A stretch of DNA of 47,854 nt from Rubrivivax sp. Its GTDB lineage: Bacteria; Pseudomonadota; Gammaproteobacteria; Burkholderiales; Burkholderiaceae_C. Where the stretch lies: positions 1 to 47,854 of the forward strand of contig JAUXVE010000045.1 in assembly GCA_030680415.1 (NCBI GenBank). The letters run 5' to 3'. Below are positions 18,203-28,257 of the stretch, in pieces (positions within the stretch are counted from its first letter, which is position 1; every line of letters starts with the position of its first letter). The notes beneath the pieces are model-generated. The model was given only the letters and a program-made list of their open reading frames with translations. It had not been told where the DNA came from and made no database searches. A program made the position numbers and the translations under genes.

Positions 18203-20013
18203 AGGTCGACGCGCAAGCGGGCCAGCGTCTCGCGCAGCACGTCGTTGGCGGCGTCGCGGCCCTTGGCCTCGCGCCAGACGCGGCGCGCCTCGTCGCGCTG
18301 GCCCAGGGCCCACAGCACCTCGCCGAGATGGGCGCCGATCTCGGTGTCGGGTCGCGCGGCGTAGGCGCGCTGCAGCAGGCGCAGCGCCTCTTCGGCGTTG
18401 CCGAGCCGGAACTCGACCCAGCCCAGGCTGTCGGTGATGAAGGGGTCGCCCGGCGACAACTCCAGCGCGCGCTGGATCAGCACGCGCGCCTCGGGCAGGC
18501 GCTGGCTGCGGTCGGCCAGCGAATAGCCCAGGGCGTTGTGGGCGTGCGCGTTGTCGGGCTTGATCTCGATGACGCGGCGCAGCAGCCGCTCCATCTCATC
18601 CAGACGGTCGATCTTCTCGGCCATCATGGCCTGCTCGTACATGAGGTCGGGGTCGTCGGCAAAGCGCTGGTTGGCCTGGCCCAGCACCTCGAAGGCCTCG
18701 CGCCAGTGCTTGACCTCGCGCAGCACGCCGGCTTCGGCCACCAGTTTGGCGCGCTGGTCCTCGGCGCTGCGCTCGGGGGCGCGGCGGATCAGCTCGCGGC
18801 CCTGCTCGAGCTGGCCCTGGCGCGCCAGGATCGACGCGCGGCGGGTCTGCACCTCGAGCGCACGGCGCGGGTCGTCGACCTTGGCCAGCCAGGCCTCGGC
18901 GGCCTTGAAGTCACCACGCTGCTCGGCCGATTGCGCCAGCATCAGCCAGGCCTGCACCAGTCCCTGATCGGGTTGCGCTTCGGCGCCGTCGCCGTCCGGC
19001 GCGGCCGCTGCCGCGGCTGACGCGGCTGACGCGGCAGGCGCCGCCGCTGCCTGGCGCTGCACGAGTTCGATGTAACGCTGCAACGCCGCTTCACCTTCCT
19101 GCGCGTGCTTCAGTTCCAGGTGCAGGGCGCCCAGCGACAGGAAGGGCGGCGCCACGTCCGGCTGCAGCCGGGTGATCGTCTCCAGCTGCCTCAGGGCGTC
19201 GGCGTAGCGCTGGGCGGAGGTGAGTTGTCGCACGTAGGCCAGGCGCAGTGCGGGTTCGGCCTCGGGCCGGCCCAGGTAGTCCAGCACCAGCGCCTCGGCC
19301 TGCGGCCGATCGCGCATCAACTCCATGGCCAGCAGGGCGGGGCCGGGTGCCGTGGCGTCCAGGCCCTGCGCTTCGCGCGCCAGTGCCAGCGCGCGGTCCG
19401 GGTCGCGCGCCTCGAGCCATGCGCGGCCCACGGCCACGCGGGCCGGCACGCCCGTGGCCGGGGCGTCACGGTAGCGCGCCAGCGCCTCTTCCAGGATGCC
19501 GGCGATCTGCCGCGGGTCGCTGGCGCGCTGCAGGAAACGCGGCAGCGACAACATGAGCCCGGGCCGGTCTGCCGCCGGAGTCTGCGCCAGCAAGGTCTGC
19601 AGCGGCTCGGCGATGCTGTCGTTGCGGTTGAGCAGCACCAGGATCTGCAACTGCAGCCGCAGCGCATCCAGCGACTGCGGCCACGCCAGCCGCCAGGCGC
19701 GGGTGGCGGCCAGCGCCTGCTCGCCGGCACGGGCCTGCAGTGCGATGTCGACGGCGCGCCTGAACAAGGCTTCATCGCGCGTGCGGCGTGCGGCGTCCAG
19801 GATCCACTCGTAGGCGGTACCGGGGTTGCCGGCGGTCAGGGCCATCTCGCCGATCAGCAACTGGTACAGCAGTTGCCCGTCGAGCGCCGAATTGGCCACG
19901 GCCGCCGTGCCGCCCGGAGCACCGAGCTGGGCATGGGCGGGCGGTGTGGCCACGACAGCCGGCACCACCAGCAGGGCGGCCAGCGCAAGGCGCCAGCGTG
20001 GGCGTTCGGACAT
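18199..20013 (-). CDS. Exported tetratricopeptide-repeat protein
   Basis: A 604-residue periplasmic protein with a signal peptide (LALAALLVVPAVVATPPAHA). It is followed by repeated TPR-like helix pairs from about residue 50 to the C-terminus, for example DNAHAHNALGYSLADRSQRL and DPFITDSLGWVEFRLGNAEE. An Ala-rich, low-complexity linker interrupts the repeats near residue 330. It is the standard neighbour of lolB and ispE in betaproteobacteria; the function is not established, and a role in envelope protein handling is inference. The start at 20013 was chosen because TGGAGC lies just upstream; an in-frame ATG at 20040 is an alternative. mutM diverges from it. Confidence 0.85.
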   Translation of the reverse strand: MSERPRWRLALAALLVVPAVVATPPAHAQLGAPGGTAAVANSALDGQLLYQLLIGEMALTAGNPGTAYEWILDAARRTRDEALFRRAVDIALQARAGEQALAATRAWRLAWPQSLDALRLQLQILVLLNRNDSIAEPLQTLLAQTPAADRPGLMLSLPRFLQRASDPRQIAGILEEALARYRDAPATGVPARVAVGRAWLEARDPDRALALAREAQGLDATAPGPALLAMELMRDRPQAEALVLDYLGRPEAEPALRLAYVRQLTSAQRYADALRQLETITRLQPDVAPPFLSLGALHLELKHAQEGEAALQRYIELVQRQAAAAPAASAASAAAAAAPDGDGAEAQPDQGLVQAWLMLAQSAEQRGDFKAAEAWLAKVDDPRRALEVQTRRASILARQGQLEQGRELIRRAPERSAEDQRAKLVAEAGVLREVKHWREAFEVLGQANQRFADDPDLMYEQAMMAEKIDRLDEMERLLRRVIEIKPDNAHAHNALGYSLADRSQRLPEARVLIQRALELSPGDPFITDSLGWVEFRLGNAEEALRLLQRAYAARPDTEIGAHLGEVLWALGQRDEARRVWREAKGRDAANDVLRETLARLRVDL

Positions 20014-20044
20014 CGGTGCTCCAGGGCGGTCAAAAGTCATTCTC

Positions 20045-20050
20045 ACATAA
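20045..20050 (+). promoter_or_regulatory. Possible -10 element of mutM
   Basis: CATAAT lies six bases before the mutM ATG, in the 43-base gap between divergent genes. If used, the transcript would be leaderless or nearly so. A -35 was not recognised. Confidence 0.3.
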
Positions 20051-20056
20051 TGACCC

Positions 20057-20899
20057 ATGCCGGAACTCCCAGAGGTCGAGGTCACGAGGCGGGGCATCGC
20101 CGCACCCTTGCTGGGAGCCCGCGTCCTGGCGGTGCGGCTGGGCAAACCCTTGCGCTGGCCGCTCGGCCGGCCGGCAGCGGAATTGGCCGGCACCACGGTG
20201 GGTGAGGTGACGCGGCGCGGCAAGTACCTCTGGCTGCCGCTGCACCGCGCGCCGGGTGTCGGCCCTGCGGGCAGCGGCGGTCTGCTCCTGCACCTGGGCA
20301 TGTCGGGCTCGCTGGCGCTGCTGCCCGCCGCTCCGGCGCCGGGGGTCCACGACCACTTCGACCTCGTCACCGACCGCGGCACGCTGCGCCTGAACGACCC
20401 GCGGCGCTTCGGCGCCGTGGTCTGGTCGCCTTCGCTGCACGAGGCACCAGCGGCCACGCTGCTGCAGCGGCTGGGGGCCGAACCCTTCGACCCCGCGTTC
20501 ACGCCGGTGGCCCTGCACACCGCGCTGCGGCGGCGCCGCGCGCCCATCAAGGCCGTTCTGCTGGCCGGCGACGTGGTGGTGGGGGCGGGCAACATCTACG
20601 CCTGCGAGGCGCTGTTCCAGGCCGGCATCCACCCGGCGCTGCGCGCCGACCGCATCAGCCGCCCGAGCGCGGCACGCCTGCTGGCGGCGCTGCGCGGCAC
20701 GCTGGCACGGGCGCTGGACCTCGGCGGCTCGACGCTGCGCGACTTCACCGACGCCCATGGCGTGAGCGGTGCCTTCCAGGCCGAAGCCGCGGTCTACGGC
20801 CGCGCCGGCCTGCGCTGCCGGCAGTGCGGCGGCACGGTGCGGCGCCTGGTTCAGGCGCAGCGCTCGACCTACTTCTGCGCCACCTGTCAGCGCCGATAG
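20057..20899 (+). CDS. mutM: Formamidopyrimidine-DNA glycosylase
   Basis: MutM (Fpg) excises 8-oxoguanine and formamidopyrimidines, working with MutY encoded nearby at 22992. The mature N-terminus PELPEVE carries the catalytic proline and glutamate. The beta-hairpin lysine is in [10 protein letters not shown], the H2TH region includes [21 protein letters not shown], and the C-terminal zinc finger is CRQCGG...YFCATCQR. At 280 residues it is normal length and shows no defect. Confidence 0.97.
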   Translation: MPELPEVEVTRRGIAAPLLGARVLAVRLGKPLRWPLGRPAAELAGTTVGEVTRRGKYLWLPLHRAPGVGPAGSGGLLLHLGMSGSLALLPAAPAPGVHDHFDLVTDRGTLRLNDPRRFGAVVWSPSLHEAPAATLLQRLGAEPFDPAFTPVALHTALRRRRAPIKAVLLAGDVVVGAGNIYACEALFQAGIHPALRADRISRPSAARLLAALRGTLARALDLGGSTLRDFTDAHGVSGAFQAEAAVYGRAGLRCRQCGGTVRRLVQAQRSTYFCATCQRR

Positions 20900-21021
20900 C
20901 TGCGGTCATGCTGCCGCCGGGCGTGACATCCGGCGCCCCGATGCGCGCGTCACGGCGCCGTGACCGCACGGCCCTGCGCTACGATGCCGTGACCCCCTTG
21001 CAGCGCCCGCCACCAACGTCC

Positions 21022-22995
21022 ATGGACAGCCCCATCGCCCACAGCCTCGACGTGCTGGCCGCCTGGCGCGCCGCGGTGCAGGGCCAGGTCGGCGCGCTGG
21101 CACGCGCGCTGGCCGAGCAGGATCTGCTCGACGACACCGACTCGGCTGCGCTGGCGGCACTGCGCGAAAGGCTGGCCTGCGACCAGCTCGTGCTGGCCTT
21201 CGTGGCCGAGTTCTCGCGCGGCAAGTCCGAGCTGATCAACGCCATCTTCTTCGCCGATGCCGGGCGCCGCGTGTTGCCGGCCACGCCCGGCCGCACCACC
21301 ATGTGCCCGGTGGAACTGCGCTTCGACGCGGCCCAGCCACCCCAATTGGCGCTGCTGCCCATAGAAACGCGGCTGCGCGGCCTGTCGCTGGCCGAACTGC
21401 GCCCACGCGACGTGCATTGGCAGTGCGTACCGCTGGACGCCCGCGACCCGCAGACCCTGGTCAACGCGCTGGCCGCCGTGACACGCACCCAGCGCGTCAG
21501 CGTGGAGCAGGCGGCCGCACTCGGCTTCTGGAGCGACGAGCAAACCGAAGACAACCCACCCCGGATGGCCGACGGCAGCGTCGAGGTGCCGGCCTGGCGC
21601 CACGCGCTCATCAACTATCCGCACCCGCTGCTCGAGCGCGGGCTGGTGGTGATAGACACGCCGGGGCTCAACGCCATCGGCGCCGAGCCCGAGCTCACGC
21701 TGGGCCTGCTGCCGTCGGCACACGCCGTCGTCTTCGTGCTGGCGGCCGATACCGGCGTGACACGCTCCGACCTGGCGATCTGGCGCGAGCATCTCGGCCA
21801 GGCGAGCCTGGAGCGCTTCGTCGTGCTCAACAAGATCGACACGCTGGACGACCCGCTGCTCCCGGCGGCCGAGGTGCAGGCACAGATCGAGCAGCAGCGC
21901 CAGCTGGCTGCAACGATGCTGGAGATGCCTCCGACGCGTGTCTTTGCCCTCTCGGCGCGCGATGCGCTGGCGGCGCGTGTCGAAGGCGACGTGCAGGCGC
22001 TGCAGGCCAGCCGGCTGCCGCCGCTGGAACAGGCCCTGGCCGCCGAGCTGCTGCCGCGGCGACACGAAATGCTCGTGCACTCGGCCGTGAGCGTGGTCGA
22101 TCAGTTGCGTGCCCGCGCGGCGCGGCGCCTGGCCGATCGCCGGCGCCAGCAGGCCGAGCAGCTGATGGAATTGCGCGGCCTGCGCGGCAAGAGCGGTGCC
22201 AGGACACGCCTGCTGGTGGAGCGGATCGATGCCGAGACCGCCGACTTCGAGCGCTGCACCGCCAGGCTGACCGCGTTGCGTGCGGTGCAGATGCGTCTGC
22301 AGCGTTCGCTGCTCGCGCTGCTGTCCAGCGACGCCCTGCGCGCCGAGGTGGCCGTGATGCAGTCGGCGACCTCGGCGCGCCCCTTCAAGCTCGGCGGCCG
22401 CGCGGCCTTCGAGGCCCTGATCGGCCGGCTGCGCGCGGCGCTGGACAGTGCCGACGCGCAGGCCGAGGAGTTGCGCCAGATGCTGGATGCCAGCTTCAGG
22501 CAGCTCAACACCGAGTTCGGTTTCGTGCTGGCGCTGGCGCCGGTGCCGGCGCTGGCACGTTTCCAGGCCGACATCGACCTCATCGCGCAGAACTACGGCC
22601 GCTACCTCGGCCTGAGCCAGGCCTGGCGCATGGCGGCGCCGGGTTTTGCCGAGCAGCTCCGCCGCATGCTGCTGTCCAGGCTGCGCGTGGTGTTCGAAAG
22701 CGCGGCCGGCGAGCTGGAGCTGTGGAGCAGGGGTGCGAGCAGCCAGATCGAGGTGCAGTTGCGCGAACGCCGGCGCGCCTACGCCCGCCGCAGCGAGACC
22801 CTGCAGCGCGTGCAGGGGGCGGCCGGTGAGCTGGAGCAGCGCATCGCCGAAGTGCAGGCCCAGGACGAGCACCTGGGCCTGATGCGCGCCCGCATCGATG
22901 TGCTGGCCGACGAGGCCATGGCCACCGCGCGCCGGCTGGTGGCCGAACCCGCCGCCGCGCGGCAGGGCCGCGCCTTGCGGCAGGCCGCCGCTTGA
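21022..22995 (+). CDS. Dynamin-like GTPase
   Basis: A 657-residue large GTPase. The P-loop is in FVAEFSRGKSELINAIFF (about residue 65), switch I in TPGRTTMCPVEL, G3 in VVIDTPGLNAIG, and G4 in VVLNKID. After the GTPase domain the protein is helical with coiled-coil character (ERRRAYARRSETLQRVQGAA near the end), like the stalk of bacterial dynamin-like proteins. No transmembrane paddle is evident, so membrane attachment is uncertain. It lies between mutM and mutY; its stop overlaps the mutY start (TTGA). Function is unknown; membrane remodelling is only a family-level guess. The 122 bases upstream hold nothing else recognisable. Confidence 0.85.
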   Translation: MDSPIAHSLDVLAAWRAAVQGQVGALARALAEQDLLDDTDSAALAALRERLACDQLVLAFVAEFSRGKSELINAIFFADAGRRVLPATPGRTTMCPVELRFDAAQPPQLALLPIETRLRGLSLAELRPRDVHWQCVPLDARDPQTLVNALAAVTRTQRVSVEQAAALGFWSDEQTEDNPPRMADGSVEVPAWRHALINYPHPLLERGLVVIDTPGLNAIGAEPELTLGLLPSAHAVVFVLAADTGVTRSDLAIWREHLGQASLERFVVLNKIDTLDDPLLPAAEVQAQIEQQRQLAATMLEMPPTRVFALSARDALAARVEGDVQALQASRLPPLEQALAAELLPRRHEMLVHSAVSVVDQLRARAARRLADRRRQQAEQLMELRGLRGKSGARTRLLVERIDAETADFERCTARLTALRAVQMRLQRSLLALLSSDALRAEVAVMQSATSARPFKLGGRAAFEALIGRLRAALDSADAQAEELRQMLDASFRQLNTEFGFVLALAPVPALARFQADIDLIAQNYGRYLGLSQAWRMAAPGFAEQLRRMLLSRLRVVFESAAGELELWSRGASSQIEVQLRERRRAYARRSETLQRVQGAAGELEQRIAEVQAQDEHLGLMRARIDVLADEAMATARRLVAEPAAARQGRALRQAAA

Positions 22996-24062
22996 CGGCC
23001 GCGTCGACCGTGCTGCCTGCGCACGGCGGGCGCGGTACGCTGGCGACACGCGTCGTGCGCTGGCAACGCCAGCACGGCCGCCACGGCCTGCCCTGGCAGG
23101 GTACGCGCGACCCCTACCGGGTCTGGCTGTCCGAGGTCATGCTGCAGCAGACCCAGGTCGGCACCGTGCTCGACTACTACCCTCGATTCGTGGCGCGCTT
23201 CCCGACCGTGCAGGCGCTGGCGGCAGTGCCGCTGGACGACGTGCTGGCGTCATGGAGCGGCCTGGGCTACTACAGCCGCGCACGCCACCTGCACCGCTGC
23301 GCGCAACAGGTGGTGGGCGTGCATGGCGGTGTCTTCCCGGGCAGCAGCGCGGCGCTGGCCACGCTGCCGGGCATCGGCCGCTCCACCGCGGCGGCGATCG
23401 CGGCCTTCTGCTTCGGCGAGCGCGCGGCCATCCTCGACGGCAACGTCAAGCGCGTGCTGACACGGCTGCTCGGTTTCGACGGTGACCTGGCGCTGGCTGC
23501 CGAGGAACAGCGCCTATGGGCAACTGCCGAGGCACTGCTGCCGGTGCGTGACGTCGACGTCTACACGCAGGGCCTGATGGACCTCGGCGCCACGGTCTGC
23601 CTGGCGCGCAAGCCGAACTGCCCGCGGTGCCCGCTGGCCGGCGAGTGCGTGGCGCGGCAGGCCGGCGCGCCCGAGCGCTATCCGGTCAGGACGCGCAAGC
23701 TCAAGCGTGGCCAACGCGACAACGCCCTGCTGTGGCTGGAACACTGCGGCCGCTGGTGGCTGGTGCAGCGGCCGCCGCGCGGCGTATGGGCCGGGCTGTG
23801 GACGCTGCCCGAGTACGCGTCCAGGGACGAACTCGTCGACGCCACCGCCGGCTGGCCCGGACGGGGCACCTGGCTGCCAGAGATCCGGCATGCGCTGACC
23901 CACTTCGACTGGACGCTGCGCCCGCTGGCCTGGCGCTGGCCGCTGCGGTCGCGGACCTTGCCCGAGCTGCCGCCGGGCCGCTGGGCCACGCCCGATGAAG
24001 CGCAGGCGCTGGGGCTGCCGGCGCCCGTGCGCCGGCTGCTGCAGACCACCACCGTCAGCTGA
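22992..24062 (+). CDS. mutY: Adenine DNA glycosylase
   Basis: MutY removes adenine mispaired with 8-oxoguanine. The 356-residue protein has the glutamate in EVMLQQTQVGTVL, the helix-hairpin-helix LPGIGRSTAAAIAAF, the catalytic aspartate in ILDGNVKRVLTRL, and the [4Fe-4S] cysteines in CLARKPNCPRCPLAGEC. The C-terminal NUDIX-like domain includes PPRGVWAGLWTLPE. The TTG start at 22992 overlaps the stop of the GTPase gene, implying coupling; a GTG at 23010 is another option. It meets the LON-domain gene tail-to-tail with an 8-base overlap. Confidence 0.96.
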   Translation: MTAASTVLPAHGGRGTLATRVVRWQRQHGRHGLPWQGTRDPYRVWLSEVMLQQTQVGTVLDYYPRFVARFPTVQALAAVPLDDVLASWSGLGYYSRARHLHRCAQQVVGVHGGVFPGSSAALATLPGIGRSTAAAIAAFCFGERAAILDGNVKRVLTRLLGFDGDLALAAEEQRLWATAEALLPVRDVDVYTQGLMDLGATVCLARKPNCPRCPLAGECVARQAGAPERYPVRTRKLKRGQRDNALLWLEHCGRWWLVQRPPRGVWAGLWTLPEYASRDELVDATAGWPGRGTWLPEIRHALTHFDWTLRPLAWRWPLRSRTLPELPPGRWATPDEAQALGLPAPVRRLLQTTTVS

Positions 24063-24690
24063 CGATCACCTTCTTGTCGCGCAAGTAGCCGTCCACCAGC
24101 GACAGCCGGATCACCGGGTCGTCGAGTTCCATCAGCTTCTGCTTGGCGGCCAGCGATACCGGCAACAGTTCGCACCAGCGGTTGGCCACCCAGCCCGCGT
24201 CGTCCAGTCGGTAGGGCGGCGCGAACGGCACCTTGTCCTGCGACTGCAGCTTCTCGATGGCCTCGGCCAGAGCGTTCACGGTCTGCAACACAGCCGGGCC
24301 GGGGGCGCGCACCGGGTCGTCGGCGACCAGCTCGGCGCTGGCCTCCCACAAGCCGTTGTCGCGCTGGCTGGCCGCGCCCTTCAGCCTGAAGCGCTGCCCG
24401 CCGGTGCAGCGCAGGTGCAGGATGCCGGGTTGCTCGGCGTCGACCTCGTCGATGCGCGCCAGCACGCCCACCTGTTCCAGTTGCACCGTCGCCTTGTCGC
24501 GCCCGACCTCGGTGCCCTGGCGCAGGCAGATCACGCCGAAGGGTTGCGCCTTGCGCAGGCACTCGGAGACGAGGTCGAGATAACGCGCCTCGAACACCTT
24601 CAGCCCCAGCAGCGCGCCTGGGAAGAGCACGGTCTGCAGCGCAAACAGCGGCAGCGGGTCGGGCAGCCGTGCGGGCCGGGTTGGGTTCAT
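24055..24690 (-). CDS. LON N-terminal substrate-binding domain protein
   Basis: A 211-residue stand-alone LON peptidase substrate-binding domain, without ATPase or protease parts. It shows LPLFALQTVLFPGALLGLKVFEARYLDLV at the start and GRDKATVQLEQVGVLARIDEV, both typical of the domain. The C-terminal helices end in RLSLVDGYLRDKK. These proteins are widespread in proteobacteria with unknown role, perhaps substrate recognition. It is downstream of rapZ in the same direction. Confidence 0.9.
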   Translation of the reverse strand: MNPTRPARLPDPLPLFALQTVLFPGALLGLKVFEARYLDLVSECLRKAQPFGVICLRQGTEVGRDKATVQLEQVGVLARIDEVDAEQPGILHLRCTGGQRFRLKGAASQRDNGLWEASAELVADDPVRAPGPAVLQTVNALAEAIEKLQSQDKVPFAPPYRLDDAGWVANRWCELLPVSLAAKQKLMELDDPVIRLSLVDGYLRDKKVIVS

Positions 24691-24697
24691 CGCAACG

Positions 24698-25597
24698 TCA
24701 TCCGCGCGCGTCGATCTCGCGGTGGCGCAGCAGCGTGGCGTAGCGGCTGTCGAAACGGCGTGCCAGCCACTCCACCGCGAATACCGAACGATGCTGGCCG
24801 CCGGTGCAGCCGATGGCCACGGTGAGGTAGCTGCGCTGGTCGTCCTCGAACGACGGCAGCCAGCGCTGCAGGAAGTTCTGGATCTGCGCCAGCATCTCCA
24901 CCGCCTCGGGCTGCGCTTCGAGGTAGGCCGCCACCGGTGCGTCGCGCCCGGTCAGCGGGCGCAGTTCGCGGATGTAGTACGGGTTGGGCAGCACGCGCAC
25001 GTCGAACACGTAGTCGGCGTCCAGCGGCACGCCGTGCTTGTAGGCAAAGGACTCGAAGACCAGCGTCAGTGCGGTCTCGCGCGCGCCCACCAGCGAACGC
25101 ACCCAGTTGCGCAGCAGGGCCGGGCGCAGCTGGCTGGTGTCGATGACGGTGGAGATCTCGCGCAGATCCGCCAGCATCTCGCGTTCCAGTTCGATGGCCT
25201 CGATCAGTGCGCGCGCGGCGTCGCCGCGTTCGGGCCCGGCGGTGAGCGGATGCGGCCGCCGCGTCTCGGAGAAACGGCGCACCAGGGCGTCGGTGCTGGC
25301 GTCCAGGAAGATCGGCCGGATGCGCACGCCTTCGCTCTTCAGTTCATCGATCAGCGGCACCAGGTTGGGCAGCGACGTGGCCGTGCGCACGTCCACCGCC
25401 ACCGCCACGCGGTGCGTGAAGCGTTCGCCTTCCAGGCGGATGAAGTCGCGCAGCAGTTCCGGCGGCAGGTTGTCGACGCAGAAGTAGCCGGCGTCCTCCA
25501 GCGCATGCAGTGCCACCGACTTGCCCGAGCCCGAGATGCCGGTGATGAGGATGACCTCGTCCCGGGGCCGCCCGTCCATGGGCATCCACTCGCTCAC
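24698..25597 (-). CDS. rapZ: RNase adapter protein RapZ
   Basis: RapZ is a nucleotide-binding adapter that, in enterobacteria, directs RNase E to the small RNA GlmZ and so controls amino-sugar synthesis. The Walker A motif is [20 protein letters not shown], followed by [12 protein letters not shown] and the [22 protein letters not shown] segment. The C-terminal domain carries [20 protein letters not shown]. The GTG at 25597 overlaps the recN stop; ATG at 25585 or 25579 could also serve. It gives 299 residues, slightly longer than usual, so a downstream start is plausible. Confidence 0.93.
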   Translation of the reverse strand: MSEWMPMDGRPRDEVILITGISGSGKSVALHALEDAGYFCVDNLPPELLRDFIRLEGERFTHRVAVAVDVRTATSLPNLVPLIDELKSEGVRIRPIFLDASTDALVRRFSETRRPHPLTAGPERGDAARALIEAIELEREMLADLREISTVIDTSQLRPALLRNWVRSLVGARETALTLVFESFAYKHGVPLDADYVFDVRVLPNPYYIRELRPLTGRDAPVAAYLEAQPEAVEMLAQIQNFLQRWLPSFEDDQRSYLTVAIGCTGGQHRSVFAVEWLARRFDSRYATLLRHREIDARG

Positions 25598-27273
25598 CGC
25601 CGTGCACCCACGTGCAGGCCCAGCAGCGCCTGCGCATGCGCCGTCCCCGACAGGCGCTCGCCGCCCAGCATGCGCGCCACTTCGGCCACCCGCGCCTGGC
25701 CTTCCACCGGCTGCACGTCGGACAGCGTCTGCCGGCCGCGCTGCGCCTTGGAAACGACGAAATGGCGGTCTGCGCACGCGGCCACCTGCGCCAGGTGCGT
25801 CACCGCCAGCACCTGGCTGGTGCCGCCGAGCTGCTTCATCAGCCGGCCCACGCTGTCGGCCACGGCGCCGCCGACACCGGCGTCGATCTCGTCGAAGATC
25901 AGCGTCGGCACGCTGCCGCCCGTGCCGCTGCGGCTGCCGCTGTCGCCCAGGGCCGTGGTGACGGCAATGGCCAGGGCCAGCCGCGACAGCTCACCGCCCG
26001 AGGCCACCTTGGCCAGCGGCCGCGGCGTGCTGCCGGCGTGGCCGGCAACGCGGAACTCCACCGCCTCCAGGCCCCAGGACTGCGGCTCGTCCTGCTCCAG
26101 CAGCGTCACCTCGAAGCGGCCGCCGGCCATGCCCAGTTGCTGCATGACCTGCGTCACCGCGGCGCCGAGCGCGGGTGCGGCCTTGCTGCGCAGCCGCGAG
26201 ATGCGTTCGGCCTCGTGCCGCCACGCCATCTCGGCGGCACGGGCCGCGTGCTCCAGCGCGTCCAGGTCGGCGGCCGCGTCGAGATGCTTCAACTCGGCCT
26301 GCCAGCCGGCCAGCAGCGCGGGCAGTTCTGCCGCGCTGCGGCGGTAGCGGCGCGACAGCGCCACCCAGGCGCCCAGACGTGCGTCGAGCTCGGCAAGGCG
26401 TTCGGGGTCGGGCTCGCTGCGGGCCAGGTAGGACTGCAGCGTGTGCGCGGCGTCCTCCAGCTGTGCCTGCGCCGCGCGCAGCAGCCCGGCCACGTCGGCC
26501 AGGGCGGCGTCGTAGCGCTGCACGTCTTCCAGCGCGCCGATCGCGCGTGAGGTCAGCGCGTCGGCGCTCGGTTCGTCGTCGGACAGCGCAGCCAGCGCGG
26601 CGCGTGCGCCGTCGAGCAGGGCCTGGCCATGCGCCAGGCGCTGCTGTTCGGCGTTGAGGCTGTTCCACTCGCCCTCGGCCGGCGCCAGCTTGTCCAGCTC
26701 GCCGATCTGCCAGGCCAGTCGTTCACGTTCACGCTCCAGCGTTGCGCGCTGGCCGCGGGCTTCGTCCAGCCGCGCCAGCGCCGCGCGCCAGGCCTGCCAG
26801 GTGGCACCCAGCGCGGAGGTGTCGGCCTGCGCCTGCGCGTCGAGCAGGGCGCGCACGGCGACCGGCCGCGTGAGGCTTTGCCAGGCGTGCTGGCCGTGGA
26901 TGTCCACCAGCAGCTCGGCCACTTCGCGCAGCTGTGTCACGGTGGCCGGGCTGCCGTTGATCCAGGCGCGGCTCTTGCCCTGGGCGTCCAAGGTGCGGCG
27001 AAGCAGCAGCACCTCGTCGGCGGCATAGCCGGCGTCGTCGAGCCAGGCCTGCAGTGCGGGCGGCGTGTCGAACTCGGCGCTGACCTCGGCGCGCGCCGCG
27101 CCTTCGCGCACCAGCGTGACGTCGGCGCGGTTGCCCAGCGCGAGCTGCAGGCCGTCGACGAGGATGGACTTGCCGGCGCCGGTTTCGCCGGTGAGAACCG
27201 TGAAACCGGCACCGAGCTCGACCTCGAGCTCGGCCACGATGGCCACGTCGCGCAGCGTCAGCCGCCGGAGCAT
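25594..27273 (-). CDS. recN: DNA repair protein RecN
   Basis: RecN is an SMC-like ATPase acting early in double-strand break repair. The 559-residue protein has Walker A in [23 protein letters not shown], a long coiled-coil middle, the signature in [15 protein letters not shown], and Walker B in [44 protein letters not shown] follows. All motifs are intact. It lies between nadK and rapZ. No LexA box was recognised upstream. Confidence 0.96.
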   Translation of the reverse strand: MLRRLTLRDVAIVAELEVELGAGFTVLTGETGAGKSILVDGLQLALGNRADVTLVREGAARAEVSAEFDTPPALQAWLDDAGYAADEVLLLRRTLDAQGKSRAWINGSPATVTQLREVAELLVDIHGQHAWQSLTRPVAVRALLDAQAQADTSALGATWQAWRAALARLDEARGQRATLERERERLAWQIGELDKLAPAEGEWNSLNAEQQRLAHGQALLDGARAALAALSDDEPSADALTSRAIGALEDVQRYDAALADVAGLLRAAQAQLEDAAHTLQSYLARSEPDPERLAELDARLGAWVALSRRYRRSAAELPALLAGWQAELKHLDAAADLDALEHAARAAEMAWRHEAERISRLRSKAAPALGAAVTQVMQQLGMAGGRFEVTLLEQDEPQSWGLEAVEFRVAGHAGSTPRPLAKVASGGELSRLALAIAVTTALGDSGSRSGTGGSVPTLIFDEIDAGVGGAVADSVGRLMKQLGGTSQVLAVTHLAQVAACADRHFVVSKAQRGRQTLSDVQPVEGQARVAEVARMLGGERLSGTAHAQALLGLHVGARR

Positions 27274-27310
27274 GGCTCAGGCCTCCAACCGGGCCGGCGG
27301 CGGGTCCATC

Positions 27311-28195
27311 TCACACCCCGCCTTCGTACCAGCGCAACTTGCGCCGCAGCGTGGCGTAGTAGCTCCAGCCGCGCGGGTGCAGGAAGCGCACCTTGAAGGC
27401 CGAGCGCCGCACGCGCACCTGGTCGCCGTGCATCAGGCTGGCCAGGTTGTGCATGTCGAAGTTGGCCGACAGGTCCTTGCCGGCGACGATGCCGATGCGG
27501 ATCTCGCCATGGTCGGGCAGCACGATGGGCCGGTTGGACAGCGTGTGCGACGCGATCGGCACCACCACCCAGCCGGCGATGCTCGGGTGCAGGATGGGCC
27601 CACCGGCCGACAGCGCGTACGCCGTGGACCCGGTGGGCGACGCGATGATCAGGCCGTCGGCGCGCAGGTTGAACACGAAGTCGTCGTCGACGTCCACGCT
27701 CAGCTCGACCATGCTGGCGGTGGCGCCGCGGCTGACGACCACGTCGTTCAGCGACAGCCCCTCGAAGATCTTCTCACCGTCGCGCCAGACGTCGCCTTCG
27801 AGCATCGAACGGTGCTCTTCCTCGTAGTCACCGGCGATCATCGGCACCAGCGCTTCCTTGTACTGGCCGATGGCGATGTCGGTGATGAAACCCAGCCGCC
27901 CCTGGTTGATGCCCACCAGCGGCACCTGCCAGCGTGCCAGTTCGCGCCCGATGCCGAGCATGGTGCCGTCGCCGCCCACCACCACGGCGAGGTCGCAGCG
28001 CGTGCCGATGTCGTGCGAGGCCAGCGCCTCGAAGTCGGTGACGCCGGTGGCGTAGGCGGTTTCCTGCTCGAACGACACCTCCAGGCCCTGCGCGACCAGG
28101 AAGTGGGCGATCTCCTCCAGCACCGGGCGTATGCCACGGGCCTGGTATTTGCCCACGATGGCAGCGTGACGAAAGCCGGTCGGCATGCGGCGCAT
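27311..28195 (-). CDS. nadK: NAD kinase
   Basis: NadK phosphorylates NAD to NADP. The 294-residue protein contains [16 protein letters not shown], the [13 protein letters not shown] motif, [10 protein letters not shown], and the catalytic-site region [22 protein letters not shown]. The start at 28195 is followed closely by another ATG at 28186, and either is possible. It is divergent from hrcA with a 62-base gap, as in many Burkholderiales (nadK and hrcA back to back). Confidence 0.96.
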   Translation of the reverse strand: MRRMPTGFRHAAIVGKYQARGIRPVLEEIAHFLVAQGLEVSFEQETAYATGVTDFEALASHDIGTRCDLAVVVGGDGTMLGIGRELARWQVPLVGINQGRLGFITDIAIGQYKEALVPMIAGDYEEEHRSMLEGDVWRDGEKIFEGLSLNDVVVSRGATASMVELSVDVDDDFVFNLRADGLIIASPTGSTAYALSAGGPILHPSIAGWVVVPIASHTLSNRPIVLPDHGEIRIGIVAGKDLSANFDMHNLASLMHGDQVRVRRSAFKVRFLHPRGWSYYATLRRKLRWYEGGV

Positions 28196-28245
28196 TACAC
28201 CATAGGGCCCCCGCAGGCGAGACCCCTGTGCGGCGGCCGACTTCC

Positions 28246-28251
28246 TACAAT
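28246..28251 (+). promoter_or_regulatory. Possible -10 element of hrcA
   Basis: TACAAT ends six bases before the hrcA ATG, so the message would be leaderless or nearly so. No CIRCE inverted repeat is present in the nadK-hrcA gap, so HrcA autoregulation through CIRCE is not supported here. Confidence 0.35.
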
Positions 28252-28257
28252 GCGCGC

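Noticed and set aside
28196..28257. A CIRCE operator in front of hrcA
   Set aside because: No TTAGCACTC-N9-GAGTGCTAA-like inverted repeat is present.
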